A DNA stretch of 64,000 bases from positions 178,707-242,706 of the forward strand of contig CANHGS010000003.1 of assembly GCA_947460595.1 (NCBI GenBank), in the 5' to 3' direction. Source of the DNA: Bacteroidota bacterium. Lineage in GTDB: Bacteria > Bacteroidota > Bacteroidia > Chitinophagales > Chitinophagaceae. The notes beneath the pieces were generated by a model that made no database searches, was not told the DNA's origin, and saw only the letters and a list, made by a program, of their open reading frames with translations. Numbering within the stretch: position 1 is the first letter of the stretch; each line of letters starts with the position of its first letter. A program made the translations under genes and the position numbers. Positions 8,972 through 19,048 of this stretch are shown piece by piece.

Positions 8972-10207
8972 TTATTCATAAATCAAATGCGTCAATAAAC
9001 CATCTCTTAATTTTGGCTCAAACCAAGTACTCTTGGGAGGCATTACTTTTCCACTATCCGCAATATTGAATAATTGGTCCATGGTAACAGGATAAATGCT
9101 AAAAGCAGCAGCCATTTCTCCACTATCTACTCTTTTTTCTAGTTCACCCAATCCGCGAATACCACCTACAAAATCTACCCTGGTATCTGTTCTAGGATCA
9201 TTTATATTGAGTAAAGCAGAAAGTATATTGTCTTGTAAAATGGTTACGTCTAATACACCAATGGGATCTTCAGTAAAAGTACCAGGCTTGGCTACTAGCT
9301 TGTACCATTGCTTGTTTAGATACAAACCAATCTCATGTAAGTTAGTAGGCCTAATTGCCTGAATACCTTCAATGGTTACTGTAAATTTTTCTTCTAGTGC
9401 TGCTAAGAAAGCATCTACACTTAATCCATTTAAGTCTTTTACCACACGGTTATAATCCATGATGAATAACTGATTAGAAGGAAACAAGGTAGTTAGAAAA
9501 TGATTGGAACCCTCTGTGGCAGCAGCTCCTAGAGCGGCACGTACTTTTGAAGCAGATGCTGCTCTATGATGTCCGTCTGCTATATAGGTGCAAGGAACCT
9601 GCTGAGCAAAAATGCGTGTGATATTATCGCAGGTACTACCATCACTGATAATCCAAATGGTATGTTGAATACCATCTTCCGCCGTAAAATCATAACCAGG
9701 AGACTTGGTGGTTTTCCATTTTTCAATAATCTGATCAATCTCCGTATTGTTTCTATAAGCCAAGAAAACATTACCAGTTTGTGCGCCAGATGTTTTAATA
9801 TGGTTAATCCTATCCAATTCTTTTTCTGGTCTAGTAAATTCGTGTTTTTTGATAATGTCATTTTCATAATCATCCACGCTGCTTACGCACACCAAACCTG
9901 TTTGGCTTCTGCCATTCATGATTAACTGATAGATATAATAACATTCTTTTGATTCCCTGAATAGGGTGTCTCGCTGAATAGATGCCACCAAGCTTTCCTT
10001 GGCTTGTTGATACACTTCTTGTGCGTGAACGTCTACGGTTTCCGGTAGGTCTATCTCACTTTTAGTGATATGCAAAAAGGAGAAAGGATTTCCCTGCACT
10101 TCAATTTTTGCTTCTGCGCTGCTCAATACGTCATAGGGTCTACTAGCTACTTGCTTGGCCAGTTGTGCTTGAGGTCTTAATGCTTTGAACGGTTTGATGT
10201 TTGCCAT
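8972..10207 (-). CDS. DUF1015 family protein
   Basis: 411 residues opening with MANIKPFKALRP and SRPYDVLSSAEA, then the ADGHHRAASA core near residue 215, all typical of DUF1015 (SpoIIIM-like). The conserved HH motif suggests a catalytic or metal role, but the reaction is unknown. DUF1015 genes sit beside serC or serA in many genomes, as here (21 nt after serC), suggesting a link to serine or phosphoserine metabolism. Confidence 0.85.
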   Translation of the reverse strand: MANIKPFKALRPQAQLAKQVASRPYDVLSSAEAKIEVQGNPFSFLHITKSEIDLPETVDVHAQEVYQQAKESLVASIQRDTLFRESKECYYIYQLIMNGRSQTGLVCVSSVDDYENDIIKKHEFTRPEKELDRINHIKTSGAQTGNVFLAYRNNTEIDQIIEKWKTTKSPGYDFTAEDGIQHTIWIISDGSTCDNITRIFAQQVPCTYIADGHHRAASASKVRAALGAAATEGSNHFLTTLFPSNQLFIMDYNRVVKDLNGLSVDAFLAALEEKFTVTIEGIQAIRPTNLHEIGLYLNKQWYKLVAKPGTFTEDPIGVLDVTILQDNILSALLNINDPRTDTRVDFVGGIRGLGELEKRVDSGEMAAAFSIYPVTMDQLFNIADSGKVMPPKSTWFEPKLRDGLLTHLIYE

Positions 10208-10228
10208 CTTCTATTTTTAGTTAGTATA

Positions 10229-11299
10229 TTATCCGTGTTGTTTTGCAAAATCCTGCATCAGGTCTGTCATGGCTTTTACACTACTCATTGGCAGTGCATT
10301 ATACATGCTAACCCTAATGCCACCAACGGTGCGATATCCTTTTACGCCCACAAAACCCGCTTGTTTGCACTGATCCAAGAATAGGTTTTGCAATGACTCG
10401 TCTTCAATAAAGAAAACGGCATTCATTTGGCTCCTATCTTCCTTGGCTACTTTGGCTTGGAAGAGTGGAAGACTGTCAATAGTATTATATAATAAGTCTG
10501 CACGCTCTTGACTTCTTTTTCCCATTTCTGCAAGACCACCTTCCTGTTCAATCCACTGCAGGGTAAGCATACTCACATAAACGGCAAAGACAGGTGGCGT
10601 GTTCATAAGAGACCCAGCTTCAATATGCTTTTGGTAATTCATGATGGTTGGAATCTTGCGCTGGATTTTGCCCAAAAGATCCTTTTTAATCACCAACATA
10701 TTTACGCCGGCTGCACCCATATTTTTTTGGGCACCCGCATAGATTAAAGAGAATTTTTTAAAGTCAACAGCTCTACTAAAAATATCACTACTCATATCGC
10801 CAATCAACGGAATATCTAAATTGGGATATTCATGCCATTGGGTTCCTTCTACGGTATTATTGGTAGTGATATGCAGGTATTTGGCATTGGCTGGAATGTT
10901 CAAATCCTTGGGAATATAGGTATGAGATTGATCGGCGGAGCTGGAAGCCAAAACAGCATTGCCAAACAGATTGGCTTCTTTAAAGGCCTTATTACCCCAG
11001 ATGCCATTATCACAATAAGCAGCAGTTTCATTTTGATCCAATAGGTTCATGGGAACCTGCATAAACTGGGTAGTAGCGCCACCATGCAAAAAGAGTACTT
11101 CATATTGGCCATCTAATTGCATGAGTCTTTTTACTGATCCAATGGCCGAATCTAAGACCCCTTGAAAATGGCTGGTACGATGCCCAATTTCAAGAATGGA
11201 CAGTCCGGTTCCATTAAAATCATGGATGGCTTTAGCGGCCTGTTCCAATACCGGTTGGGGCAGTATAGATGGCCCCGAATTGAAGTTATAAACGCTCAT
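10229..11299 (-). CDS. serC: Phosphoserine aminotransferase
   Basis: PLP enzyme of fold type I converting 3-phosphohydroxypyruvate and glutamate to phosphoserine. Shows NFNSGPSILPQPVL at the N terminus, HGGATTQFMQVP, and the PLP lysine in YAGAQKNMGAAG (about K195). 356 residues from ATG 11297-11299; the longer frame adds only MRFQAIE. Downstream DUF1015 and TPR genes appear co-transcribed. No serA or serB is in the window. Confidence 0.93.
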   Translation of the reverse strand: MSVYNFNSGPSILPQPVLEQAAKAIHDFNGTGLSILEIGHRTSHFQGVLDSAIGSVKRLMQLDGQYEVLFLHGGATTQFMQVPMNLLDQNETAAYCDNGIWGNKAFKEANLFGNAVLASSSADQSHTYIPKDLNIPANAKYLHITTNNTVEGTQWHEYPNLDIPLIGDMSSDIFSRAVDFKKFSLIYAGAQKNMGAAGVNMLVIKKDLLGKIQRKIPTIMNYQKHIEAGSLMNTPPVFAVYVSMLTLQWIEQEGGLAEMGKRSQERADLLYNTIDSLPLFQAKVAKEDRSQMNAVFFIEDESLQNLFLDQCKQAGFVGVKGYRTVGGIRVSMYNALPMSSVKAMTDLMQDFAKQHG

Positions 11300-11370
11300 T
11301 TCGATTGCTTGAAACCGCAAGTTAACCGATTTTACAGGAAAACTTGGGTCGATTTGTGAATGGTAATCCC

Positions 11371-12024
11371 TTAGGATGCCTGTTCATGTGTTGCACTTAC
11401 CCCACCTGATACCACGTATTTCATGGCTTCGGCTGGGTGAATATGAGGGGGGAGTTCTTTAATTTTTTCTTTGGGAACCAGGTAAGTAATCCCTGAAATA
11501 GCATAAGAATGTGGTACATAGACCGTTAGATGTTGCTCTAGTCCAAGGTCCTTACTAGAATTTTGGGTAATAAAACCAATACGCCAAATATCAGGACCGT
11601 CTACATTGACCAATACAGGATGGTCAAATTTTTTCTTATTACCGGCAAAAGCTTCCAAAAAGTCCTTGACAGAGGAATAAATAAACTTAATCCCAGGGGT
11701 TTTTTCCAATACGGTATCAAATACGGCCACCAAGCGACCAACCACAAAAAGGCTTGATAACCAGCCAACTAATAAGACAAGAGATACTACCACCAAAAAT
11801 CCTAAACCAGGTAAACGGGTTAGATTTCCTCCGGCGTCTTTTTTTAATAATTCAGGAGCCAAATTATTGATCAAGTTGGGTAAAAAGCCATCTACATAAT
11901 TAAATAGACCCAAAACCACCCAAATGGTAATCCCAATAGGCGCTAAAACAATCAATCCCTGTAAAAAGAATTGCAGAAGTTTTTTTAGATAAGCACTAAA
12001 ACTAGGCTTGGGCAGCTGCCGCAT
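11371..12024 (-). CDS. DUF502 membrane protein
   Basis: About 217 residues from the ATG at 12022-12024. Two hydrophobic helices are evident (FFLQGLIVLAPIGITIWVVL and FLVVVSLVLLVGWLSSLFVV), followed by the soluble DUF502 part with TPGIKFIYSSVKDFLEAF and IGFITQNS. The 36 in-frame codons upstream are Lys-rich, extend toward the tetR operator and are not part of the family. Function unknown; reported mainly as a conserved inner-membrane protein. Divergent from tetR. Confidence 0.8.
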   Translation of the reverse strand: MRQLPKPSFSAYLKKLLQFFLQGLIVLAPIGITIWVVLGLFNYVDGFLPNLINNLAPELLKKDAGGNLTRLPGLGFLVVVSLVLLVGWLSSLFVVGRLVAVFDTVLEKTPGIKFIYSSVKDFLEAFAGNKKKFDHPVLVNVDGPDIWRIGFITQNSSKDLGLEQHLTVYVPHSYAISGITYLVPKEKIKELPPHIHPAEAMKYVVSGGVSATHEQAS

Positions 12025-12115
12025 GGATAAGAATTTGTTTCTGTGAACAAAGAAAGCAGATTTTGATGGTTTATCCCTTTTTTTTACCAGTCGACAAAAT
12101 TTTAAATTTTTTTTA

Positions 12116-12149
12116 TATGGAAACTTTGACAACGTATAAAGTTTCCATA
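12116..12149. promoter_or_regulatory. Perfect inverted repeat, likely TetR operator
   Basis: TATGGAAACTTT (12116-12127) and AAAGTTTCCATA (12138-12149) are exact 12-bp inverted arms around a 10-bp spacer, 24 bp before the tetR ATG. The arms overlap both promoter elements of the same gene, the arrangement expected for autorepression. Confidence 0.75.
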
Positions 12150-12155
12150 GTTTTG
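12125..12155 (+). promoter_or_regulatory. Bacteroidota-type promoter of the tetR-RND operon
   Basis: TTTG (12125-12128), 19 nt, then TAGTTTTG (12148-12155) is a full match to the -33/-7 consensus. A start near 12160 leaves a leader of about 14 nt. Both elements are embedded in the inverted repeat at 12116-12149. Confidence 0.75.
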
Positions 12156-12173
12156 CATGACTATATCTAGATT

Positions 12174-12809
12174 ATGGAAACAGCTCAACGAATTATCAGC
12201 AAGACACATGAACTTTTTATGCGATATGGCATTAGAAGTGTGAGCATGGATGATATTGCCTATCACTTGGGGATGAGCAAGAAGACCATTTACCAATATT
12301 TTGCCGACAAGGACGCCTTGGTAGACGGGGTATTGGACATTGAACTTCAACGCAACTATCGTCAATGCGAACTACACAAACAAAATAGGGAGAACGCCAT
12401 TCATGAAATTTTTATGGCCATTGATGACATGCAAGACATGCTCAAGCAACTGAACACCTCTATTGTTCATGATATTCAAAAATATCACCCAATGTCTTTT
12501 CAAAAATTGAACGAGCACAAACAAGAATACTTCTACAAGGTGATCAAGGATAATTTGGAATATGGCATTAAAGAGGGTCTCTATCGCCCAGAAATACAGG
12601 TAGACATTTTAGCCAAATTTCATATTGAATCCGTTTTTGTAGTCATGAATGGAGAAGTATTTCCAACTTCTAAATACAATATTTCTAAAGTGAGCCAAGA
12701 AGTACTAGAAAATTTCCTTTACGGCATTGTATCACTAGAAGGCATCAAAAAAATTCAACAATACAAAATACAAAGACAAAATCCAATTACACATGAACCA
12801 TCCAATTAA
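12174..12809 (+). CDS. TetR/AcrR family repressor
   Basis: 211 residues. The N-terminal HTH is clear: RIISKTHELFMRYGIRSVSM followed by IAYHLGMSKKTIYQYFADKD. The remaining all-helical part is the variable ligand-binding and dimerisation domain. It is first in a four-gene operon with a TolC, an MFP and an RND pump, and its stop overlaps the tolC start by 17 nt. It most likely represses the operon by binding the inverted repeat ahead of itself; the inducer is unknown. Confidence 0.92.
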   Translation: METAQRIISKTHELFMRYGIRSVSMDDIAYHLGMSKKTIYQYFADKDALVDGVLDIELQRNYRQCELHKQNRENAIHEIFMAIDDMQDMLKQLNTSIVHDIQKYHPMSFQKLNEHKQEYFYKVIKDNLEYGIKEGLYRPEIQVDILAKFHIESVFVVMNGEVFPTSKYNISKVSQEVLENFLYGIVSLEGIKKIQQYKIQRQNPITHEPSN

Positions 12810-14136
12810 AAGCATATTTTGGTTTTGCTTGCTATTGATAGCGAGTTTCCAAACCTTTGCTCAAAACAGCAGCTCACACGCTTTCTCTATAAAGGAATGT
12901 GTGGACTATGCACATAAGAATAATGTGCAGGTTAAAAATGCGCTGTTGAATGTACAGGTACAAAATCAAACCAACCGTGACATTACTGCTGCAGCAATGC
13001 CTTCTGTAACAGGAACCATTAGCGGAAATGATTTTTTAACCATTCCTACATCACTTTTACCTGGTGAGATTTTTGGGCAACCAGCAGGAACCTATATACC
13101 TGTTCAGTTTGGAACCAAGTTTAATGCCAATGCGGGAATTAATCTACAACAATTGCTTTTTGATGGTCAGGTATTCATTGGTTTGAAAGCCCGAACCACA
13201 AGCATTGAATTCCAGAACAAAAATGTAGAAGTAACAGAAGAAGCCATTAAGAGTAATATCTATAAGATTTACTACCAATTGGTGGCAAGCAAAACGCAGA
13301 TTGGCATCTATGACGCCAACCTTGATAGGTTGAACAAATTGTTACACGATACCAAAGTATTGTATCAAAATGGATTTGCCGAAAAATTAGACATTGACAA
13401 AATCTCTGTTCAGGTTTCCAATATAGAAACTGAAAAATTAAAAGCATTGAACAGTATTAGTGTTGGCTACTTAGGTTTGAAGACATTGATTGGTATGCCC
13501 GTAAAAGATACTTTGGTATTAACAGACCAATTAACGGAAGATAAAATTAAACAAGGCATTGACCAAGATAGCGCTTTTACCTATGATAGTAGAAAGGATT
13601 ACCAATACCTAAACCTTGGTAAGAAACTAAATGAATTTAATATTAGAAGGTATCAATTGAGTTATTTACCAACAATTTCACTTACTGGTGCTTACACTAA
13701 GAATGCACAAAGAAATGAATTTAATTTCTTTGGAAAGGGAGACTGGTTTACTACTGCATTTATTGGATTGAACGTTTCTATTCCCATTTTTGACGGATTC
13801 TCTAAAGACGCTAGACTGAAAAAATCTCGTATTGAACTCAAACAAACCGAGAATCAAATTGAAAGCCTGCGCAATAGCATTGACAATGAAGTAGAAACTG
13901 CTAAAATGAATTTTGCTGCGGCCATCACTACATTGGATTTTCAAAAAAAGAATATGGAATTAGCTGAGAATGTGTTTAAACAAACCACCAAAAAATTTGA
14001 ATTGGGAACTGGTTCCAATACAGAAATTACTGCAGCACAAACAGATTTACGCACCGCTCAGGCAAACTACATTAATGCACTCTATGGCGCCATTGTAGCC
14101 AAAGTAGATTTTTACAAAGCCGTAGGAAAATTATAA
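12793..14136 (+). CDS. TolC-family outer-membrane efflux protein
   Basis: 447 residues with a signal peptide (MNHPIKSIFWFCLLLIASFQ, cleaved after TFAQ) and two OEP-type repeats, starting with FSIKECVDYAHKNN and ending with a FELGTGSNTEITAAQTDLRT coiled segment, typical of the periplasmic tunnel helices. It forms the outer-membrane channel of the tripartite pump encoded here. The start overlaps tetR by 17 nt, indicating translational coupling. Confidence 0.9.
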   Translation: MNHPIKSIFWFCLLLIASFQTFAQNSSSHAFSIKECVDYAHKNNVQVKNALLNVQVQNQTNRDITAAAMPSVTGTISGNDFLTIPTSLLPGEIFGQPAGTYIPVQFGTKFNANAGINLQQLLFDGQVFIGLKARTTSIEFQNKNVEVTEEAIKSNIYKIYYQLVASKTQIGIYDANLDRLNKLLHDTKVLYQNGFAEKLDIDKISVQVSNIETEKLKALNSISVGYLGLKTLIGMPVKDTLVLTDQLTEDKIKQGIDQDSAFTYDSRKDYQYLNLGKKLNEFNIRRYQLSYLPTISLTGAYTKNAQRNEFNFFGKGDWFTTAFIGLNVSIPIFDGFSKDARLKKSRIELKQTENQIESLRNSIDNEVETAKMNFAAAITTLDFQKKNMELAENVFKQTTKKFELGTGSNTEITAAQTDLRTAQANYINALYGAIVAKVDFYKAVGKL

Positions 14137-14166
14137 GCCAACAACTAACAATATAAAGATTATAAT

Positions 14167-15357
14167 ATGCAACAAAAACCAAATATCCTAGTACTTGCAG
14201 CCATACTTCTAATGGCCGCTTGCGGAACCAAATCAACTGATTCAGCTGAATTAAGCGTTAAGAAAAAACAATTAGACGACCTAAAAAAACAACAAACAGA
14301 AATTGGCAATAATATTGCCAAACTGGAAGCAGAAGTTTTGAAAATGGATCCTTCTTCTAAAGTTGAGAAAAGCAAATTGGTGGTAACAGCACTTATTGCA
14401 ACAGAAAAATTTACCCACTTCATAGACCTTCAAGGTAAAGTAGACGCGGTAAATATTTCTTATATCACTCCCCGTGGTGGAGGCGGACAGGTTCGGGAAC
14501 TCTATATTAAAAAGGGTGACAATGTAAGCAAGGGTCAGTTGATTTTGAAACTAGACGATGCCTTGGTAAAACAAAGCCTGGTAGCCGCACAACAAGGCTT
14601 AGAGTCTATTAAAACCCAATTGGCATTTGCAAAAAACCTATACCAAAAGCAACAAAATCTTTGGGCGCAAAATATTGGTACAGAAATTCAATTGATAACT
14701 GCTAAGAACAATGTAGAAAATTTAGAGAACCAATTAAAAAGTGCAGAAGAACAAATTAAAGTTACCCAAGAGCAAATGAAATTCACCTCTGTTTATAGCA
14801 ATGTAAACGGTGTTGCAGATGAGGTGAATGTACGTGTGGGTGAATTGTTTGCCGGTCCTGGTCAAATTAAAGTGGTAAATACTACTAATTTAAAAGTGAC
14901 TACACAGATTCCGGAAAATTATGCTAACCGTGTAGGTGTGGGTACTGCCATTCAAATTAGCCTTCCCGATATCAATAGAATTTTGGAAGCGAAGATTGGT
15001 GTTGCTGGAAAAATGATTGATCCCAACAGTAGAAGCTTTTATGTAGAAGCAAAGATTCCATATGACAAGAATTTTCGTCCTAACCAAATTGCCTTGGTTC
15101 GTGTGCAGGATTATCAAGCAGATAATGCAGTGACTATTCCAATCAATACTTTACAAAATGACGATAAAGGCCGTTTTGTAATGGTAGCAGCATCAGAAAA
15201 CGGAAAATTAGTTGCACGTAAAAGAGTAGTTGTAGCTGGTGAGTTATACGGTAACAAACTAGAAGTGACATCAGGATTAAAAGCTGGCGATGTACTTATT
15301 GTTGAAGGTCATCAGAGCTTGTATGACGGACAATTGATAACTACAGACGCTAAATAA
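14167..15357 (+). CDS. RND efflux periplasmic adaptor (membrane fusion lipoprotein)
   Basis: 396 residues with a lipobox (LLMAACGTK), a Lys/Gln-rich coiled coil at residues 35-60, then the lipoyl/beta-barrel sections (GQVRELYIKKGDNVSKGQLI, SVYSNVNGVADEVNVRVGE) and a C-terminal membrane-proximal domain ending GLKAGDVLIVEGHQSL. Bridges the RND permease and TolC. It sits 30 nt after tolC and 41 nt before the permease gene. Confidence 0.92.
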   Translation: MQQKPNILVLAAILLMAACGTKSTDSAELSVKKKQLDDLKKQQTEIGNNIAKLEAEVLKMDPSSKVEKSKLVVTALIATEKFTHFIDLQGKVDAVNISYITPRGGGGQVRELYIKKGDNVSKGQLILKLDDALVKQSLVAAQQGLESIKTQLAFAKNLYQKQQNLWAQNIGTEIQLITAKNNVENLENQLKSAEEQIKVTQEQMKFTSVYSNVNGVADEVNVRVGELFAGPGQIKVVNTTNLKVTTQIPENYANRVGVGTAIQISLPDINRILEAKIGVAGKMIDPNSRSFYVEAKIPYDKNFRPNQIALVRVQDYQADNAVTIPINTLQNDDKGRFVMVAASENGKLVARKRVVVAGELYGNKLEVTSGLKAGDVLIVEGHQSLYDGQLITTDAK

Positions 15358-15398
15358 TACGCGCAATCCTATTTGCGAAAAACCATTAAACTACTCGT

Positions 15399-18300
15399 AT
15401 GAGCGCATTAGAAACTATCCAAGGTAAGTTCAAAGAATTTGGACCTACCACCTGGAGTATAAAGAATAAAACATCTATTTACTTGATGATGCTCTTTGTG
15501 AGCTTGGCAGGTATCTACCAATTTGTGACACTACCCAAGGAACAATTTCCTGACATTGTGATTCCTACCATTTATGTACAAACCATCTATGTAGGTAACT
15601 CACCAAAGGATATTGAGAACCTGGTAACTAGACCCATAGAAAAACAAATCAAGGGTATCACTGGTGCTAAGATTAAAAAATTTACCAGTAGTTCTCAACA
15701 GGACTTTTCTGCTATTATGGTAGAATTTGACACTAATGTGAAAACAGACGTGGCATTGCAGAAAGTAAAAGACGCCATGGACAAGGCCAAACAGGATCTT
15801 CCCAATGATCTTACATCGCCGCCCACGGCATTAGAAGTAAGTTTTAGCGAACAGCCCATTATGTATGTAAATATTAGTGGTGACTATGATTTACAAAAAT
15901 TGAAGAAATATGCAGATGACCTAAAAGACAAATTAGAAGACCTGCCACAGATTAACCGAGTAGATATTGTGGGTGCTCCTGAGCGAGAATTCCAGATTAA
16001 TGTAGACAACTACCGCATGCAAATTGCTGGTGTTACTTTTGACGATATCAGCAATGCTATTCAGCGTGAAAACGTTGACATTTCTGGTGGCTTGTTAGAA
16101 GTTGGTTCTATGAAAAGGAACTTACAATTGAAAGGTCAATTGAAAACTGCTTTTGATATTGAGAAAATTATTGTTCGCAACCAAACCGGTGCGCCAATCT
16201 ACCTCAAAGACATTGCTGTTATCAAAGACACTGTAAAACAGAAAGAAAGTTTTGCCCGTTTAGATGGCAAGAATGTGGTTACCCTAAACATTATCAAGAG
16301 AAGTGGTGAAAACCTGATTGAAACCAGCGATGGTGTAAAAAAGATTGTTGAAGACATTAAAGCTTCCTCTTTTCCTAAAGACTTGAAAGCAGTAATTACC
16401 GGTGACATGAGTATCAAAACTCGTACCTCTTTCACGGACTTGGTGAATAGCATTGTCATTGGATTTATTTTGGTATTGGTCATCTTGATGTTCTTTATGG
16501 GTGTGGTGAATGCCTTCTTTGTGGCACTCTCTGTACCATTGAGTATGTTTGTAGCCTTTGTATTTCTGCCTGGGGCCGATGTAATTGTTGGAGGACACGT
16601 TACCTTAAACTTTATTGTACTCTTTGCCCTCTTGTTTGGGCTGGGTATTATTGTGGATGACGCCATTGTGGTCATAGAAAATACACACCGAATATTTGTA
16701 GATGGAAAAGGAAAACTATCCGCTACCATTTCTGCAAGAATGGCTGCGGGAGAAGTGTTTATTCCTGTATTGGCTGGTACCTTAACTACCCTTGCGCCAT
16801 TCTTTCCATTGCTGTTCTGGCCGGGAATCATTGGCAAGTTCATGATCTATCTTCCAACCATGCTCATCTTTACTTTGGCAGCATCCTTGGTTGTAGCATT
16901 TATCATGAACCCTGTATTTGCGGTAGACTTTATGAACCATCAAGAAGGGGAAGAAAAAGAACCCAAGTCTGCTATCTTTAAAAAGAAAGGATTCTGGGCT
17001 GCTATTATCTTGGGTGTTTTATTAGACTTGATGGGCGCTCCTTTCTGGGGTAACCTGCTCATCTTCTTCATGCTCTTGGTGATTCTGAACAAATATGTAT
17101 TGGACGATGCTATTCACTATTTCCAAAACCATGCATTGCCTTGGATCATGAACCATTATGAGAGCCTATTGCGTTGGGCACTCTATGGATGGAGACCTGT
17201 ATACTTATTGTTGGCAACCATTGGTTTATTCTTCTTCTCCTTGTTTTTCTTTGCAGCACGCAAGGTACCGGTTGAGTTCTTCCCTAAAGGAGATCCTAAT
17301 CAAATCTTTGTCTATGTAAAACTTCCGGTAGGTACCGATGTATTATATACCGATTCTATTACTAAAGTATTGGAAGGAAGGGTTAACAAAGTCTTGGGTA
17401 CTGAAAATGGTAAGACCAACCCAATAGTGGAAAGTATCATCAGCAATGTGGCTGTTGGCGCAAGTGATCCAACTAGTGGAGACCGCAGTACGCGTTCAGA
17501 ATTGGGTAGGATTCAAGTGAACTTTGTGGAATTTGAAAAAAGAGATGGCGCGGCTACTGCGCCATTGTTAGATAGCGTTCGCTTAGTAATGAAGGGAATA
17601 CCTGGTGCGGAAATTAGTGTGAACCAAGAACAAAATGGTCCACCAACTGAGCCACCAGTAAATATTGAAGTATCTAGTGAAGAATTTGACAACCTGATTA
17701 AGACAGCCGTTGGATTAAAAAACTACCTGGATTCCATTCAGGTACCTGGGGTTGAAGAATTAAAGATGGATGTGGATTTGTCTACACCAGAATTGACTTT
17801 GACTGTGAACAGAGAACGTGCTTTAATTGAAGGTGTTTCTTCAGGACAAATTGGGATGGCTTTAAGAACTGCCCTATTTGGTAAAGAAGTAAGCAAGATT
17901 AAAGAAGGAAAAGACGAGTACAAGATTCAATTGCGCAACAATGAATTTCAACGTAAGAACTTGGTAGAATTGTTGAACATGAAGATTAGTTTCCGTGACT
18001 TTGCTAGCGGTGGTGCTATCAAGAATATTCCTATTAGTTCTTTGGTGAAGATTGAACCTACCAGCACATTGGGTATGGTAAAAAGAAAGAACCAAAAGCG
18101 TTTAATCTCTTTGCGTTCAAACGTACTGAATGGTTATACCCCAACAGCCGTCAACCAAGTGATTGCTGCACATATTGAGAACTTTAAGCAAAAAGCTGAT
18201 GGCGTAAGCATTAAGCAAACTGGTGAAGGTGAGCAACAAGCAGAAACAGGCGCCTTTCTTGGAAAAGCTTTGTTGATTGCTTTGATGCTGATTCTTTTTA

Positions 18301-18980
18301 TCCTGGTATTACAGTTTAACTCAATTAGCAAACCAGTGATTATCCTAACTGAAATTATATTCAGTGTGATTGGTGTATTACTTGGGTTTGGTATTACTGG
18401 TATGGGAGTATCTGTAGTTATGACGGGTATTGGTATTGTAGGTCTAGCAGGTATTGTGGTGAAGAACGGAATCTTGGTCATTGAATTTACGGATGAACTC
18501 CGTTCACGTGGTATGAAAACCAGAGAAGCTTTGATTGAAGCAGGTAAGACTAGGATTATTCCGGTATTGCTCACAGCTTTGGCGGCTATTCTTGGATTCT
18601 TGCCCATTGCCATTGGATTCAATATCAACTTTATCACTTTGTTTGCAGAACTCAATCCACATATCTTCTTTGGAGGAGATAACGTGGTATTCTGGAAGCC
18701 TTTGTCTTGGACCATTATTTTTGGTTTGGCATTTGCCTTCTTTATGACCTTGGTGATAGTGCCAAGTATGTACCTGATCTCTGAAAGATTGAGACGCCCT
18801 ATGCGCAATATGTATGGCGGACGTTGGGTAAGCATGCTGGGTATTCCACCATTAACCTTGATATTCCTACCAATGATGGTTTGGACCTTATTAAAACATC
18901 GTGCAAAACGCATCAAGCGCGCACAAAAATTAAAAGGCGCTAATTCCGTGAACGAATCGTTTATTGGCAGCTGGTTCTAA
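15399..18980 (+). CDS. RND efflux permease with extra membrane segments
   Basis: 1193-residue HAE1-type proton-driven exporter. The TM4 Asp pair is visible in GLGIIVDDAIVVIENTHRIF and the TM10 Lys in GIVVKNGILVIEFTDE, so proton relay residues are intact. Two additional hydrophobic segments lie around residues 530-575, between the usual TM6 and TM7, and another near 1141-1163 at the C terminus; the canonical protein is about 1040 residues with 12 TMs. Last gene of the tetR operon and followed by a strong terminator. Substrate unknown. Confidence 0.92.
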   Translation: MSALETIQGKFKEFGPTTWSIKNKTSIYLMMLFVSLAGIYQFVTLPKEQFPDIVIPTIYVQTIYVGNSPKDIENLVTRPIEKQIKGITGAKIKKFTSSSQQDFSAIMVEFDTNVKTDVALQKVKDAMDKAKQDLPNDLTSPPTALEVSFSEQPIMYVNISGDYDLQKLKKYADDLKDKLEDLPQINRVDIVGAPEREFQINVDNYRMQIAGVTFDDISNAIQRENVDISGGLLEVGSMKRNLQLKGQLKTAFDIEKIIVRNQTGAPIYLKDIAVIKDTVKQKESFARLDGKNVVTLNIIKRSGENLIETSDGVKKIVEDIKASSFPKDLKAVITGDMSIKTRTSFTDLVNSIVIGFILVLVILMFFMGVVNAFFVALSVPLSMFVAFVFLPGADVIVGGHVTLNFIVLFALLFGLGIIVDDAIVVIENTHRIFVDGKGKLSATISARMAAGEVFIPVLAGTLTTLAPFFPLLFWPGIIGKFMIYLPTMLIFTLAASLVVAFIMNPVFAVDFMNHQEGEEKEPKSAIFKKKGFWAAIILGVLLDLMGAPFWGNLLIFFMLLVILNKYVLDDAIHYFQNHALPWIMNHYESLLRWALYGWRPVYLLLATIGLFFFSLFFFAARKVPVEFFPKGDPNQIFVYVKLPVGTDVLYTDSITKVLEGRVNKVLGTENGKTNPIVESIISNVAVGASDPTSGDRSTRSELGRIQVNFVEFEKRDGAATAPLLDSVRLVMKGIPGAEISVNQEQNGPPTEPPVNIEVSSEEFDNLIKTAVGLKNYLDSIQVPGVEELKMDVDLSTPELTLTVNRERALIEGVSSGQIGMALRTALFGKEVSKIKEGKDEYKIQLRNNEFQRKNLVELLNMKISFRDFASGGAIKNIPISSLVKIEPTSTLGMVKRKNQKRLISLRSNVLNGYTPTAVNQVIAAHIENFKQKADGVSIKQTGEGEQQAETGAFLGKALLIALMLILFILVLQFNSISKPVIILTEIIFSVIGVLLGFGITGMGVSVVMTGIGIVGLAGIVVKNGILVIEFTDELRSRGMKTREALIEAGKTRIIPVLLTALAAILGFLPIAIGFNINFITLFAELNPHIFFGGDNVVFWKPLSWTIIFGLAFAFFMTLVIVPSMYLISERLRRPMRNMYGGRWVSMLGIPPLTLIFLPMMVWTLLKHRAKRIKRAQKLKGANSVNESFIGSWF

Positions 18981-18995
18981 TAATATATATTTTTT

Positions 18996-19029
18996 AAAAG
19001 CCGCTCCCGCTCGGGGGCGGCTTTTTTTT
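18996..19029 (+). terminator. Terminator of the tetR-RND operon
   Basis: AAAAGCCGCTCCC pairs with GGGGGCGGCTTTT (one G-U pair) around a short loop, followed by a run of eight T. It lies 15 nt after the RND stop. Confidence 0.9.
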
Positions 19030-19048
19030 GCCGATTATCAAAAAGGAA

